DNA of 64,000 nucleotides, from contig NC_014550.1 of assembly GCF_000197735.1 (NCBI RefSeq), positions 3,658,001 through 3,722,000 on the forward strand. The letters run 5' to 3'. Under the pieces are notes generated by a model, which had not been told where the DNA came from, ran no database searches, and saw nothing but the letters and a program-made list of their open reading frames with translations. Below are positions 8,579-22,100 of this stretch, piece by piece. The position numbers were made by a program, and so were the translations under genes. Within the stretch, counting starts at the first letter, position 1. The number at the start of each line of letters is the position of its first letter. This DNA comes from Glutamicibacter arilaitensis Re117. GTDB lineage: Bacteria > Actinomycetota > Actinomycetes > Actinomycetales > Micrococcaceae.

Positions 8579-9637
8579 TCAGCTGCGCTTGCGCGAAAGC
8601 ACCAGCAAGATCCATACCAGGAACGGCGCGCCAGCAATGGAGGTAACCAGGCCGACCGGCAGCAACACCGGGAACAGGTTCTGTCCAATCAAATCCGCCA
8701 GCAGCATCAGCACCGCCCCGGTCAGCGCTGCCCTTCCGGGGGTGGGATGGGTCGTCCCGAACATCCGCTGGGCCAGCTGCGGGGCGACGAAGGCGATGAA
8801 ACCCACTGGCCCGGCTACCGCCACCGTGGCGCCGGCCAGCAGCACCGACAGCGACAACAGCAGCAGACTCGCGGCGCGCACGCGCAAACCCAGGGCCGCT
8901 GCCACGTCATCACCCAGCTCCAGGATATCCAGCCACCGGGCGCACAGCCCGATCAGCACGGTGCCGGCCACGAGAACCACCAAGGCCACCGGGAACAGCA
9001 GGTCCCAGGTAGCCAGCGACAGGCTGCCGGTGAGCCAGACCATGGCGCTGTTCAGGTCCGGCAGCTCCGCGCGCAGCAGCAGCCAACTGACCCCGGCGCC
9101 CAGTCCGGCGTTCACGCCCAGCCCCACCAGCACCAGCCGAAAGGAACTGATGCCCCCGCGATAGGAGACGGCCAGGACCACCGCCCCGGCCAGCAGCGCG
9201 CCCAGCGTCGCCGACAGCGGCAGCCGCCAGGGGCCCAGCAGGAGGATGGCGGGCACCGCGTTGGCGCCGACAATGGAGGCAACGGCGCCCAGGCTCGCAC
9301 CCGAGGTCACCCCGATGATGTCGGGGCTGGCCAGCACATTGCGCAGCACCGCCTGGGTGACCGCACCGGAGATGCCGAAGCCGACGCCCACCACGATCGC
9401 GGCCAGGGCGCGCGGGCCGCGCAGGTCGCGCACCAGGAACATGGTTCCTGAATCGGCTTGGCCACTGGCGACCTGCCACCACAGGCGCACGTCCAGCCCC
9501 AGACCCAGGGCGTTGACCAGCAGTAGCAGACCGGCGGCGGACAACATGCCCCAACACAGCAGGGAGCGCCAAGGCAGGGCGGTGCCTCGTCCCGCCTGGG
9601 TCGCCGGACGAATGAGCTCAGAGACTGTCAACGGCAC
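8579..9637 (-). CDS. fepG: Iron-siderophore ABC transporter permease (FecCD family)
   Basis: 352 residues, about ten hydrophobic helices. Family motifs include RGPRALAAIVVGVGFGISGAV, the GSLGAVA-like TSGASLGAV segment, and GPVGFIAFVAPQLAQRMFG, the FecCD coupling-helix region. It would form the membrane channel together with the upstream permease for Fe(III)-siderophore import. Its start overlaps the upstream permease by 20 bp. It is last in the operon, and no ATP-binding subunit follows. The FepG name is by position and family only. Confidence 0.9.
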   Translation of the reverse strand: MPLTVSELIRPATQAGRGTALPWRSLLCWGMLSAAGLLLLVNALGLGLDVRLWWQVASGQADSGTMFLVRDLRGPRALAAIVVGVGFGISGAVTQAVLRNVLASPDIIGVTSGASLGAVASIVGANAVPAILLLGPWRLPLSATLGALLAGAVVLAVSYRGGISSFRLVLVGLGVNAGLGAGVSWLLLRAELPDLNSAMVWLTGSLSLATWDLLFPVALVVLVAGTVLIGLCARWLDILELGDDVAAALGLRVRAASLLLLSLSVLLAGATVAVAGPVGFIAFVAPQLAQRMFGTTHPTPGRAALTGAVLMLLADLIGQNLFPVLLPVGLVTSIAGAPFLVWILLVLSRKRS

Positions 9638-10667
9638 TCCTCAGGCGCGAACTGCGCGCAATCACGATGAACAGGGGCGCACCGAGAATGGCCAGCATGA
9701 TGCCTACGCTCAGCTCGCCGGTGGGCAGCACCAGCCTGCCCGCGGTGTCGGCCAGCAGCATGATGGCACCCCCCAGGATTCCGGAGAGCACCACCGCGCC
9801 GGGCAGCCCGCTCGGCGCGATCCGCTTGGCCAGGTGCGGGGCGGCCAGGCCGAGGAAGGCGATGGCCCCCATCGAGGCGGTGGCCGCCGCGGCGAGCACT
9901 ACCACGGCGAGCAGTCCGATCAGCCGGTCCCGGATGACGTTGCGGCCCAGGCTGGAGGCCACGTCGTCGCCCAGCGCCAGCGCGTCCAGCGAGGAAGCAT
10001 TCAGCACGGTGAGCAGCAGCCCCAGGAGCAGCCACGGCACCACGTCCCAGAGCACGGAGGCGTCGCGCCCGGAGAGCGAGCCGACGGTCCAGTAGCGGAA
10101 GCGGTCCATGGTGACCTTGTCCAGCAGCACGACGGTGCTGGAGACGGCGTTGAGCACCCCGGTGATGATGGTGCCTGCCAGAATTAGGCTGGTGGCGGCG
10201 TTGGCGAGCCGGATGCGCGCGGCCAGGCCGAGCACCACGGCGCCGGCGAGCAGTCCTCCGAGCAGCCCGAAGACCGTGTACTGCGCGGGCGACACCAGGT
10301 GGAACACGCTGATGGCCAGCACCACGCCGGTGGCCGCCCCGGAACTCACCCCGAGCAGGCCCGGATCGGCTAGGGGGTTGCGGGTGTGCGCCTGGCACAG
10401 GGCCCCCGCGACACCCAGCGCGATGCCGCACACCGCCCCGAGCACGGTGCGCGGCACCCGCAGGGCCATGACCGAGGCGTTGGCTTCGGCCAGGTTCCCC
10501 GGTGCGCCGCGCAGGTAGGCCAGCACCTCGGCTGCGGGCACCGGCTGGGAACCGTAGAACAGGCTGGCCGCGGCGGCCAGCAGCAAAACCAGGGCGCAGA
10601 GCGCGAAAACCGGCAGGCTCCTGCGAGCCCGCCGGTCCACCGCCCGGTCGTGCAGACCGGCGGCCAT
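9618..10667 (-). CDS. fepD: Iron-siderophore ABC transporter permease (FecCD family)
   Basis: 349 residues from the ATG at 10667. Motifs include RVPRTVLGAVCGIALGVAGAL, NPLADPGLLGVSSGAATG and GAIAFLGLAAPHLAKRI, all typical of FecCD permeases. A longer in-frame start at 10730 would add a threonine-rich stretch inside the preceding gene. I prefer 10667 because it lies 1 base after the upstream stop with a GAGGA site just before it. Partner of the downstream permease in a heterodimeric channel. Confidence 0.9.
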   Translation of the reverse strand: MAAGLHDRAVDRRARRSLPVFALCALVLLLAAAASLFYGSQPVPAAEVLAYLRGAPGNLAEANASVMALRVPRTVLGAVCGIALGVAGALCQAHTRNPLADPGLLGVSSGAATGVVLAISVFHLVSPAQYTVFGLLGGLLAGAVVLGLAARIRLANAATSLILAGTIITGVLNAVSSTVVLLDKVTMDRFRYWTVGSLSGRDASVLWDVVPWLLLGLLLTVLNASSLDALALGDDVASSLGRNVIRDRLIGLLAVVVLAAAATASMGAIAFLGLAAPHLAKRIAPSGLPGAVVLSGILGGAIMLLADTAGRLVLPTGELSVGIMLAILGAPLFIVIARSSRLRSAVDSL

Positions 10668-10668
10668 G

Positions 10669-11523
10669 CTAGTCCTCGTCGTGGTGGTGGTCGTGGTCTG
10701 CCTGGCCGCGGCGCCAGTAGCCGTCGACATCCCAGTTGTCGCGGTCCAGCCCCAGATCGTTCTTCAGATAGCGGCGCAACGGCTTGATGGACATCGACTC
10801 GCCGGCCACCCAGATGAAGCCCTCGCCCTCGGGCAGCGGCTGGGCTTTCACCGCCTGCTCCAGCAGGTCGGTGCTCCCGGCCGGGGAGGAACCGCGATGC
10901 AGCCAGCGGAGCTGCAATTGCGCCGGGCTGTCCAGAACGATCTCATCGGCCGCGTCGTTGACCTCGATGAACGCGAAGACCTTCGCCTCGGCGCGCAGCC
11001 CGGAGACCCATCGGGCCAACGCCGGCAGGGCGGTTTCGTCCGCGGCCAGCACATACCAGTCGAAGACGTCCTTCACCCGGAAGGAGCCGCGCGGGCCGAG
11101 CAGGGCCAGCTGCTCGCCAGGCTGCACGGTGCCGGCCCAGCGTCCGGCGACCCCGTGCTCGTGCAGCACGAAATCCAGGTCCATCCACCCCTCGGCCGGG
11201 TTGGCGTCCCGGATGGTGTAGTCGCGGCTGGTCATCGAGCGTCCATCGACCCACCGGTCGCCCACCACCGTGGGCAGCACCGGCCGGCCCTGCTCGTCGC
11301 GGTCGAAAAACACCTTGACGTGGTCTTCGGCCGCGACGCTGCGCAGCGACTTCAGGTCCTCGCCGGCCACGCGGATGCGGACCATGCGCGCTCCCAGCGG
11401 CTGAACCGATTCGACGGTCACCAGCCGGGGCACAAGCGGATGGGTATAGGTGGCGTTTTTGCCGTTTTCCTCGTCCGGTGCGATGATTTCGCCGGATGCC
11501 GGATCATGGGTCGTGATAATCAT
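10669..11523 (-). CDS. Siderophore-interacting protein (ViuB/SIP family ferric-siderophore reductase)
   Basis: 284 residues. An N-terminal FAD-binding beta-barrel contains the R-x-Y-T-I motif (TSRDYTIRDANP, near residue 100) and GPRGSF, followed by the SIP domain with WVAGESMSIKPLRRYL near residue 245. These cytoplasmic flavoproteins reduce Fe(III)-siderophores with NAD(P)H or a partner and release iron. The C-terminus ends in DHDHHHDED, a short His/Asp-rich tail not required by the family and possibly metal-binding. It sits between the binding lipoprotein and the permeases in one operon. Confidence 0.9.
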   Translation of the reverse strand: MIITTHDPASGEIIAPDEENGKNATYTHPLVPRLVTVESVQPLGARMVRIRVAGEDLKSLRSVAAEDHVKVFFDRDEQGRPVLPTVVGDRWVDGRSMTSRDYTIRDANPAEGWMDLDFVLHEHGVAGRWAGTVQPGEQLALLGPRGSFRVKDVFDWYVLAADETALPALARWVSGLRAEAKVFAFIEVNDAADEIVLDSPAQLQLRWLHRGSSPAGSTDLLEQAVKAQPLPEGEGFIWVAGESMSIKPLRRYLKNDLGLDRDNWDVDGYWRRGQADHDHHHDED

Positions 11524-11547
11524 GGTGGGGTCCTTGTGACGTGGTGG

Positions 11548-12552
11548 CTAGAGGCTCTTGAGCGATTCTTCGATCTGCTCGACCACACGCAGGGCGGCGC
11601 CGTAGTTGTCCGGGAAGAAGTGGGTCAGGCCGAAGGCGTGCTTGTCCTTGACCGCCGGCAGCGAGGTCCAGGTGGCCTGCCCTTCAAGGGTGTCCAGCGC
11701 GTCGGATGCGCCGTCGGTGTACTGCGGGTAGAAGACCACGGTGGCGTCGTCGATCTTGGAGAGCTGCTCAAAGGAAAGGAACACGCCGTTTTCGGCTTCT
11801 TCGTTCTTGACCACCTCGGCGGCCGGCGCCCCCAGATCGTCCAGGACCTTGCCGATCCAGGAAATCTTGGAGTAGACGGTGACGTCCTCGTAGGCGTCCA
11901 CTGCCGCGAAGGTGTTCTGCGACAGCTGCTGGGCGTAATCGGACTTCACCTGAGCGACCTTGTCCTCGTAGGCCTTTTTCTGCGCCTGGGCCTGCTCGCC
12001 GCTGCCCAGGATTTCGGCCATGGCCACCGAGGCGTCGCGGGTGCCGGCGGAACCGTTGGTGCGGATCAGCACGGTGGGTGCGATGGCGTTGAGCTTTTCG
12101 AACTCGGCCTTCTTCTCGGAGCTGAGCTCCTGCGATGCGTCGTCGCCGCCGCGGACGAAGCCGATCATCAGGTCGGGCTTCAACTCGACGAGCTGCTCGT
12201 AGTCCCATCCGTCCGGGGTGAGGATTTTCGGGAGATTCTCTACCGCGTCATAGTCCGCGACGTTGCCGAAGGAATCATCAAAGGTGTCGCCGGCGGTGGC
12301 CAGCGGGGTCAGGCCGGCTTCCACGGCAGGCACGGCGCCACCCTCCAACGCCACCACGCGCTGTGGATCCGACGGGATGCTGACTTGTCCGAACGCGGTA
12401 TCGACGGTGACGGAGCCATCCGCATTCTGTGCCGTCGCCGCGGCGGAAGTGCCGTTCTCGCCGTTGGCGTTGGAACCGGCGGCGCAGCCGGTGGCAAGCA
12501 GGGACAGGGACAAGGCCAGAGCGGCCCAACGAGCGCGTGGAGTGAATTTCAT
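11548..12552 (-). CDS. fepB: Iron-siderophore ABC transporter substrate-binding lipoprotein
   Basis: 334 residues. A signal peptide with lipobox L-L-A-T-G-C places the lipid anchor on Cys23. The mature protein has the class III binding-protein pattern: PQRVVALEGG near residue 63, WDYEQLVELKPDLMIG near 116, and a C-terminal LTHFFPDNYGAALRVVEQI. It would capture the ferric siderophore outside the membrane and deliver it to the two FecCD permeases. First gene of the uptake operon, with an iron box about 70 bp upstream. The fep name reflects family, not proven substrate. Confidence 0.9.
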   Translation of the reverse strand: MKFTPRARWAALALSLSLLATGCAAGSNANGENGTSAAATAQNADGSVTVDTAFGQVSIPSDPQRVVALEGGAVPAVEAGLTPLATAGDTFDDSFGNVADYDAVENLPKILTPDGWDYEQLVELKPDLMIGFVRGGDDASQELSSEKKAEFEKLNAIAPTVLIRTNGSAGTRDASVAMAEILGSGEQAQAQKKAYEDKVAQVKSDYAQQLSQNTFAAVDAYEDVTVYSKISWIGKVLDDLGAPAAEVVKNEEAENGVFLSFEQLSKIDDATVVFYPQYTDGASDALDTLEGQATWTSLPAVKDKHAFGLTHFFPDNYGAALRVVEQIEESLKSL

Positions 12553-12622
12553 GTGCGAGTACTTTCGGAGTTGTCGAATCCAGCGAAAACTTCGGTGGCA
12601 GAGCAGGCCACCTGGGCCAACG

Positions 12623-12641
12623 TTACCATAGGCTACCCTTA
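12623..12641. promoter_or_regulatory. DtxR/IdeR-type iron box
   Basis: TTACCATAGGCTACCCTTA matches the 19-bp consensus TTAGGTTAGGCTAACCTAA at most positions of the central palindrome. It lies in the 182-bp gap between the divergent fepB-like and phosphopantetheinyl transferase genes and could repress both when iron is plentiful. Match by eye to the known consensus. Confidence 0.75.
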
Positions 12642-12734
12642 CCCAAAAACATCATCCCGCGTGTTCGAAATTATTCGTCTTCTGCGGTCCGGGCGGGTCG
12701 CCCGGTACGGCAGGATCCGCCGTAGGCTTGAGGA

Positions 12735-13505
12735 GTGGAACCCGCAGATCATCCCCGCCCGTCCCCGCAGCCCCTCGCGTACCTGAGTTATCTCACCGCC
12801 ACCGTCGACGACGTCCGGGACAAGGTCGCCGAACTGGGCGGCTATACGCGTTTGCTGGGCCCCGAAGCCTCTAAGGCCGGCACCTTCAAGGACCCGGCCG
12901 ATGCCGCGGCGTTGCTCGCATCCAGAGCGTTGCTGCGTCTGCTGCTGGCCCGAGAACTAAACGCCGAGCCCCTGGCGACACGTGGACTGGAAATTACCCG
13001 CCACTGTCCGGGCTGCGGCGTCGCGGACCATGGGCAGCCACGCCACCGGCGGCGCGCAGTGTCGTTGTCCCGCACCAGGGAGCTGGTCATGGCTGCTGTG
13101 GCCCCCGCCGGCGTCCTGCTGGGCGTCGACGTTGAACGCGGGCCGGCGCTGAGCGCCAAGGGAATATTCCCCGGGTTCGACGACGCGGTACTCGCTCCCG
13201 GCGAGCGCGCAGCGGTGGCAGCCGCGGCGCGCCCCGACGCGCTGCGGCTGGCCTTGTTCTCGGCCAAGGAGGCACTGCTCAAGGCGGCGGGGGTGGGGCT
13301 GACCATTGAACCGGCCAGTTTTCTGGTTTCCGCCGACCCGCTGGGCCCGCCCGCTGGGTGGACCCCGGGGCACACACCCGGCGTGGACTCCGGCCCGGTC
13401 TACCTGCAGCCGGTGGACGCCGGGGCCGGGCATGTGGCCTCGCTGGCCTGCACCGCGCCGCTGATGGTCGAGCGCCTGGACATCGGCAAGCTGCCCGGCC
13501 AATGA
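12735..13505 (+). CDS. 4'-phosphopantetheinyl transferase (Sfp type)
   Basis: 256 residues from a GTG start. The two signature motifs are present: L-G-V-D-V-E (Asp132, Glu134, Mg2+ ligands) and F-S-A-K-E-A-L-L-K (175-183). An upstream CPGC segment near residue 91 resembles EntD/Sfp proteins. The enzyme moves the phosphopantetheine arm of CoA to the carrier domains of the NRPS proteins encoded next door and to the free aryl carrier protein. It is divergent from the uptake operon across an iron box and convergent with the exporter gene. Confidence 0.9.
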   Translation: MEPADHPRPSPQPLAYLSYLTATVDDVRDKVAELGGYTRLLGPEASKAGTFKDPADAAALLASRALLRLLLARELNAEPLATRGLEITRHCPGCGVADHGQPRHRRRAVSLSRTRELVMAAVAPAGVLLGVDVERGPALSAKGIFPGFDDAVLAPGERAAVAAAARPDALRLALFSAKEALLKAAGVGLTIEPASFLVSADPLGPPAGWTPGHTPGVDSGPVYLQPVDAGAGHVASLACTAPLMVERLDIGKLPGQ

Positions 13506-13527
13506 GCGGCACGGGCCGGCGCCGCGC

Positions 13528-14880
13528 CTAGCGGTCCTCGGCGGCCCGGATGCCGGGACCAACCTCCTCGTCCAGGATCTCTTCGGGCGTTTCGGGCTCG
13601 ATCCTAAGCCCGCGCAATTCGCGAGCACCCAATGCCACCACGGCGCTAAGGCCGGCGGCCAGCGCGCCGCCGGCAACGATGGCTCCGCCCGGCCCGAGCG
13701 CCTTGGCCAGCAGCGAGAGCAGCGGCCCGCCCAAGGTGTCGCCCACGGTGCCCTGGGCGCTCCACACGGCGCTGACCCGGCCAAGCAGCCGGTCCGGGGT
13801 GCGCCCGGCGATGATCGCGTAACGGAAAATTTCGGCCAGCACGTCCCCCACCCCGGTCAAGGCCATGGCCGCCAGCGCTAACGGCAGCGAACTTGTCAGG
13901 CCCAGCGCCAGCACGCCAAGGCTGGAAGCGCACAGCACCACCAGCAGCACCCGGCCGGCCGGCCGCACCCGGCCGGTCCAGCCGCTGCTCAGCGAGGCGA
14001 GCAGGGCTCCGGCGGCCGGCGCCGAATACAGCAAGCCGGCGGCTTCGGGTCCCAGCCCCAGCTGGCGTTCGGCGAACTCCGGAATCAGCACGTAGGGCGA
14101 GGCGCACAGCAGCTGGATGAAACCCAGCAGCATGATCGGGCCGACCACCCGGTCGCGCGCCACGTAGGCCATCCCCTCCCGGGTATCGGCCCATGCCTGC
14201 CCGCAGCTGTGGCGGATGGCCGGGAGCAGCCCTGCCTGCCGGAGCTGCGGATCGGCCTGCACCTCGCCGCCCGGCTGCAGTTCGGGCAGGCCCCAGAGCA
14301 GGGCCACGCTGGCCACGCTGGCGACGATGACCCAGAGATACAGCCAGCCCGGGCCGGCCGCCGCGTACAGCAGGCCGCCCAGGGCGGGGGTGAGCACCAT
14401 GCCCAAATCCATGCTGATCGCCATGAGCGCACTCGCGGCCGGGAGCTGGGCCGGTTCCACCGTGCGCGGCACCGTGGCGGACAGCGCGGTGGCGCTGATG
14501 CCGCCGGCCAGCCCGTCCACGACCGCTGCCAGATGGAATGCCGCCAGCATCGGCTCGGGGGCGAAGGCGTTAACCGCTAGCAGCGCGAAGCCGGCGACGG
14601 CTGCGCCACGGGCCGCCAGGATGATCTTGCGCCGGTCCAAGCGGTCGGCCAGCAGGCCGCCGGACAGCGCCCCGGCGAAGCCTGCCAAACCCAAAACCGT
14701 TGCGACCAGGGCGACGTGGACCGACGAACCGGTCAGGGCGTAGACCTGCAGCGGAATCGCGGTGCCCAGCACGCCGATCCCGGCGATGGATACCAGTCGA
14801 CCCCAAAAGATCAGGGCGAACGCCCGGCTGCTGCGCAGCGGACCCAGGTCGATTGCATGGCGGCGCAGCCATCGGATCAC
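13528..14880 (-). CDS. entS: EntS-like siderophore exporter (MFS)
   Basis: 450 residues with twelve hydrophobic segments. The start, [21 protein letters not shown], and [15 protein letters not shown] near residue 80 resemble enterobactin exporter EntS and the MFS_3 group. It should expel the finished siderophore across the membrane. It is the last gene of the biosynthetic operon and overlaps the mbtH stop by 4 bp. The acidic C-terminal tail is cytoplasmic. Confidence 0.85.
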   Translation of the reverse strand: MIRWLRRHAIDLGPLRSSRAFALIFWGRLVSIAGIGVLGTAIPLQVYALTGSSVHVALVATVLGLAGFAGALSGGLLADRLDRRKIILAARGAAVAGFALLAVNAFAPEPMLAAFHLAAVVDGLAGGISATALSATVPRTVEPAQLPAASALMAISMDLGMVLTPALGGLLYAAAGPGWLYLWVIVASVASVALLWGLPELQPGGEVQADPQLRQAGLLPAIRHSCGQAWADTREGMAYVARDRVVGPIMLLGFIQLLCASPYVLIPEFAERQLGLGPEAAGLLYSAPAAGALLASLSSGWTGRVRPAGRVLLVVLCASSLGVLALGLTSSLPLALAAMALTGVGDVLAEIFRYAIIAGRTPDRLLGRVSAVWSAQGTVGDTLGGPLLSLLAKALGPGGAIVAGGALAAGLSAVVALGARELRGLRIEPETPEEILDEEVGPGIRAAEDR

Positions 14881-15071
14881 TGGGCGGATTCCCGCGGGGT
14901 GATGTCGGTCCAGTGCTCCTGGACGTAGTCATTGGCGGCGTCCAGGTCACACGGGCCGAAGACCTGCGTCCAGCCGGCCGGGACCTGCGCGAAGTCGGGC
15001 CAGAGGCTGTGCTGGTTCAACTGGTTGACCAGGACGAGGAAGCTGCCGTCGGTTCGGTCGAAGGGGTTCAT
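14877..15071 (-). CDS. mbtH: MbtH-family NRPS accessory protein
   Basis: 64 residues from the ATG at 15071, chosen because AAGGAG lies 8 bases upstream; a longer frame exists but has no ribosome site. The family pattern is intact: [33 protein letters not shown] and the ending [13 protein letters not shown]. MbtH proteins bind adenylation domains and support their folding and activity. Its position straight after the thioesterase-bearing NRPS suggests it serves the three A domains of this locus. Confidence 0.95.
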   Translation of the reverse strand: MNPFDRTDGSFLVLVNQLNQHSLWPDFAQVPAGWTQVFGPCDLDAANDYVQEHWTDITPRESAQ

Positions 15072-15120
15072 TCTCTTGCTCCTTGTGTTGTTTAAAAAAT
15101 CTGGAAGGTCTTTTGCTCGG

Positions 15121-19148
<4,028 letters not shown>

Positions 19149-19149
<1 letters not shown>

Positions 19150-22100
19150 TAGTTTCCCTTCAACAGGTTGGCCAGCGAGGCCATCGAGGCCCCGTCAAGC
19201 GTGATCATGGGTTTTCCGGCCGCCGGGGCAGGTGCCGCGGGGGCTTCCCCGCTGTCCCCGGCGGCGGTGGCGGCCGGCGCGGCGGGCACGAGGTGTTCCG
19301 CCACGGCGGCCAGGTCGGCGGCGACCGGGTTGGCGAAGACCTGGGAGATCGTTGCCTTGTACCCGGACTTGCGCAGGGCGCTCAGCAGTGACATCGCGGC
19401 CATGGAGTCGCCCCCGGCGGCGAAGAAGTCGCTGTCAGCGCCGGCAGTTGGCATGCGCAGCACCTGCCCGTAGGCGGCTGCCACCGCGTCCACAACCGCT
19501 GCGTCCGCGCCGCGGGGCGCCGCATGCCGGGCATCGGCCGCGGCCAGGACCTCGCGCGCCGGAGCCAGCCGGGCTGCCAGCAGCCTGCGCAGCACCGGCA
19601 GCGCGGTGCCCAGTGCCAGGCATTCGAAGGCCACCACCAGGGCCGAGAGCACCTTGCGGGCGGCGGTTTCGGGCACCTCGGCGCCGAATTCCAGTTCGAC
19701 TTCCAGCACCTCGCCCACCGAGACGCTGACGGACAGCGGGTATTCGGTGGCGTCCTGGGAGTGGATTTTGCCCAGGCGCGGGGCCCCGTCCGGGGTGTTC
19801 CCCTCGGTTTGCGGATAATTTTCAACAACCAGCAGGGTGTCGAACAGGGTGCCCACGCCCAGGGCGCCGGTGATCTTCGACAGCGGCACTCCGGCCGATT
19901 CAACGATCCACCGGCCGGCCGCATGGGCGGCGCCCAGCAGCGCCGTGGAATTCTTCTGCTCCAGGTCCACTGCCACCGGCAGGGTGTCGATGAACATGCC
20001 CGGCAACTGGGCCATGCCCGGCACGTCGATGGCGCGGCCGGAGCTGACCGTGCCATACACCGGGATGTCGGTGTCAAGCAGTGCGCCGAGCACCAGCGCC
20101 CAGGCGGCGTTCGCGGCGTCGGCCACCGTGGCCGAGGCCTTGCGGGCGCGCTTGGCCAGCGCCTTGCGCACGTGGGCGCCGAGCTGGATGCCGATCACCG
20201 TGGGCAGCGCCGTATTTTCCGGATCGCGGTGGCGCAGCACGTGGCCCGGACGGCCTGGGGGCAGGACCCGCCGCCATTCGGCGACCCGAGCTTGGTCGTC
20301 GCGCGCGGCCAGCGAACGGGCGAAGGCGTCATAGCCGCTGCCGGCAGGGGCTACCGGCTGCGGCACCTCGGCTCCCCCTGCGGCGCGCGCGTAGTGTTCG
20401 AACAGCTCATCCACCAGCGGCGGAATGGACCAGCCATCCAGCAGCAGGTGGTGGTTGGCCAGGATCAGCTGGCTATGCGGCTCGCCGGTTTCCGGGTGCG
20501 CTCCGAAGTCGACCAGTTCCAGCCGCAGCAGCGGACCGGCTTCCACGTCGAAGCCGCGGGCCATGTGCTCGGCACGGACCTCCTCGGCGAGCTGTTGCCG
20601 GGCTTCCGGATCCAGCCCGTGGCTGCGGCGCACGGCCACCTGCGGGGCGAGCCCGGCCAGCGGGACGAACACCGGGGCTCCGTGATCCGGCCAGTACACG
20701 GTGGAGCGCAGCTGCGGGTGGACCGCGGCCAGCGCCGCCACGGCCTTCCGCAGCGTCGCCGGGTCCACCGGGCCGAACAGCTCCAGCCCGGCCAAGGACA
20801 GGTAGGTGTCGTGCGGGGCGGCGGCCGCGTGCACGGCCATGGCCTGCTGCACGCCGGTCAGCGGCCAGACGCCCTGGGCTGCCGGGCGTTCGGCCAGCAG
20901 CCGCGAGGTTTCAGCGGTTCCCAGCCCCACGACGTCATGCAGGGCGCCGGCGGTGCCGGCGGCCAGCGGGTCCATCCCGGACAGGCCTGCCAGCGCGGCG
21001 CGGACGGCCTGGGGAAGACCACGGCCGGCGGCGTTGGCCGCGGCCAGCTGCCAGCGCAGCACCAGGTGCGGGCCGTCCGCGGCGTCGGTGACGTAGGCGT
21101 TCAGTTCCACCGGGTGGGTGGCGGGCAGCGCCCGGTGCAGTCCCAGCTCGCTTTCCAGCGCGGCGGCGTCCGCCGCCGGCTGCCATTCGCCGTCGGCCAC
21201 GGCGTCGCGGCCCAGGTAATTGACCAGAAGCTGGGCGCCGGCGGCATCTTCCGCGGCGGCCAGCTTCTCGCCGGCCGAGCCGGCAAGGTGGCGCAGCATC
21301 CCGTAGCTGGCGGTATCCGTTGGCAGCGCGGCCGACGCGGCGCGTGCTGCACGCAACCAGGCTTGAGGCGCCGACGCCTGGGTGCCGCCGCTGGCCGCGG
21401 CGGACAGGCTCAGTGGCCAGGTGGCGGTGAACCACCCCACGGTGCTGCCGACTTCCACGGTATCGCGGGCGTCGTTGAAGCGGGTGCCGGCCGGGCGTCC
21501 GTGGCCCTCGGCCTCCAACAGCACGCAGGTGCCGTCCGCCAGTGTGCCTGCCACCGCCGCGTGCAGCACGGTGTCCATGCCGCAGCCCTCGCCCAGCGCG
21601 AGCAGGCCGCGTGTGGTTTCCGCGTCCAGGGTGTGCACGACCTCCCGGGTGTCGGCCAGCGTTCCCAGCTGGCGGGAATCCGAGTAGCGCACCTGTGCCA
21701 GGTCCCCCGGATCCAGCACGGAGAGCCAGCGATCTGCCAGCGCCCGGTCGGCGGCCAGGGCCAGCGCGGCTTGGTGCGAGGCGGCGGCCCAGGCGCGCAG
21801 GTTGGCGCAGGCGGCTGGAAGGGCCCGGGTGTCCGGCGTGTCATGGGTGTCTTCAACCAGCCGGCGCAGGTCATCGGTCAGCAGGCGCCAGGAGTAGATG
21901 TCCACGGCAACGTGGTGCACTGCCAGCGCAAGCACGCCGTAGCCCGACTCGGCCGGGCGGTACACGGCGGCCGCCACGCGGCCTGTCCGCTCATCCAGTT
22001 CAAGACAGGCGGTGCGCAAGGCCTCGAAGAACAGCCGCTCGCCGCAGTCGGCGGCCAGCGTGGTCAGCGGCAGCTTCGCGCCGGGCAGCACCTCGGCCCC

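Noticed and set aside
10666..12786. Long plus-strand ORF of 706 codons across the uptake operon
   Set aside because: It is antisense to the SIP and binding-lipoprotein genes, has no family resemblance and follows from high GC at third positions.
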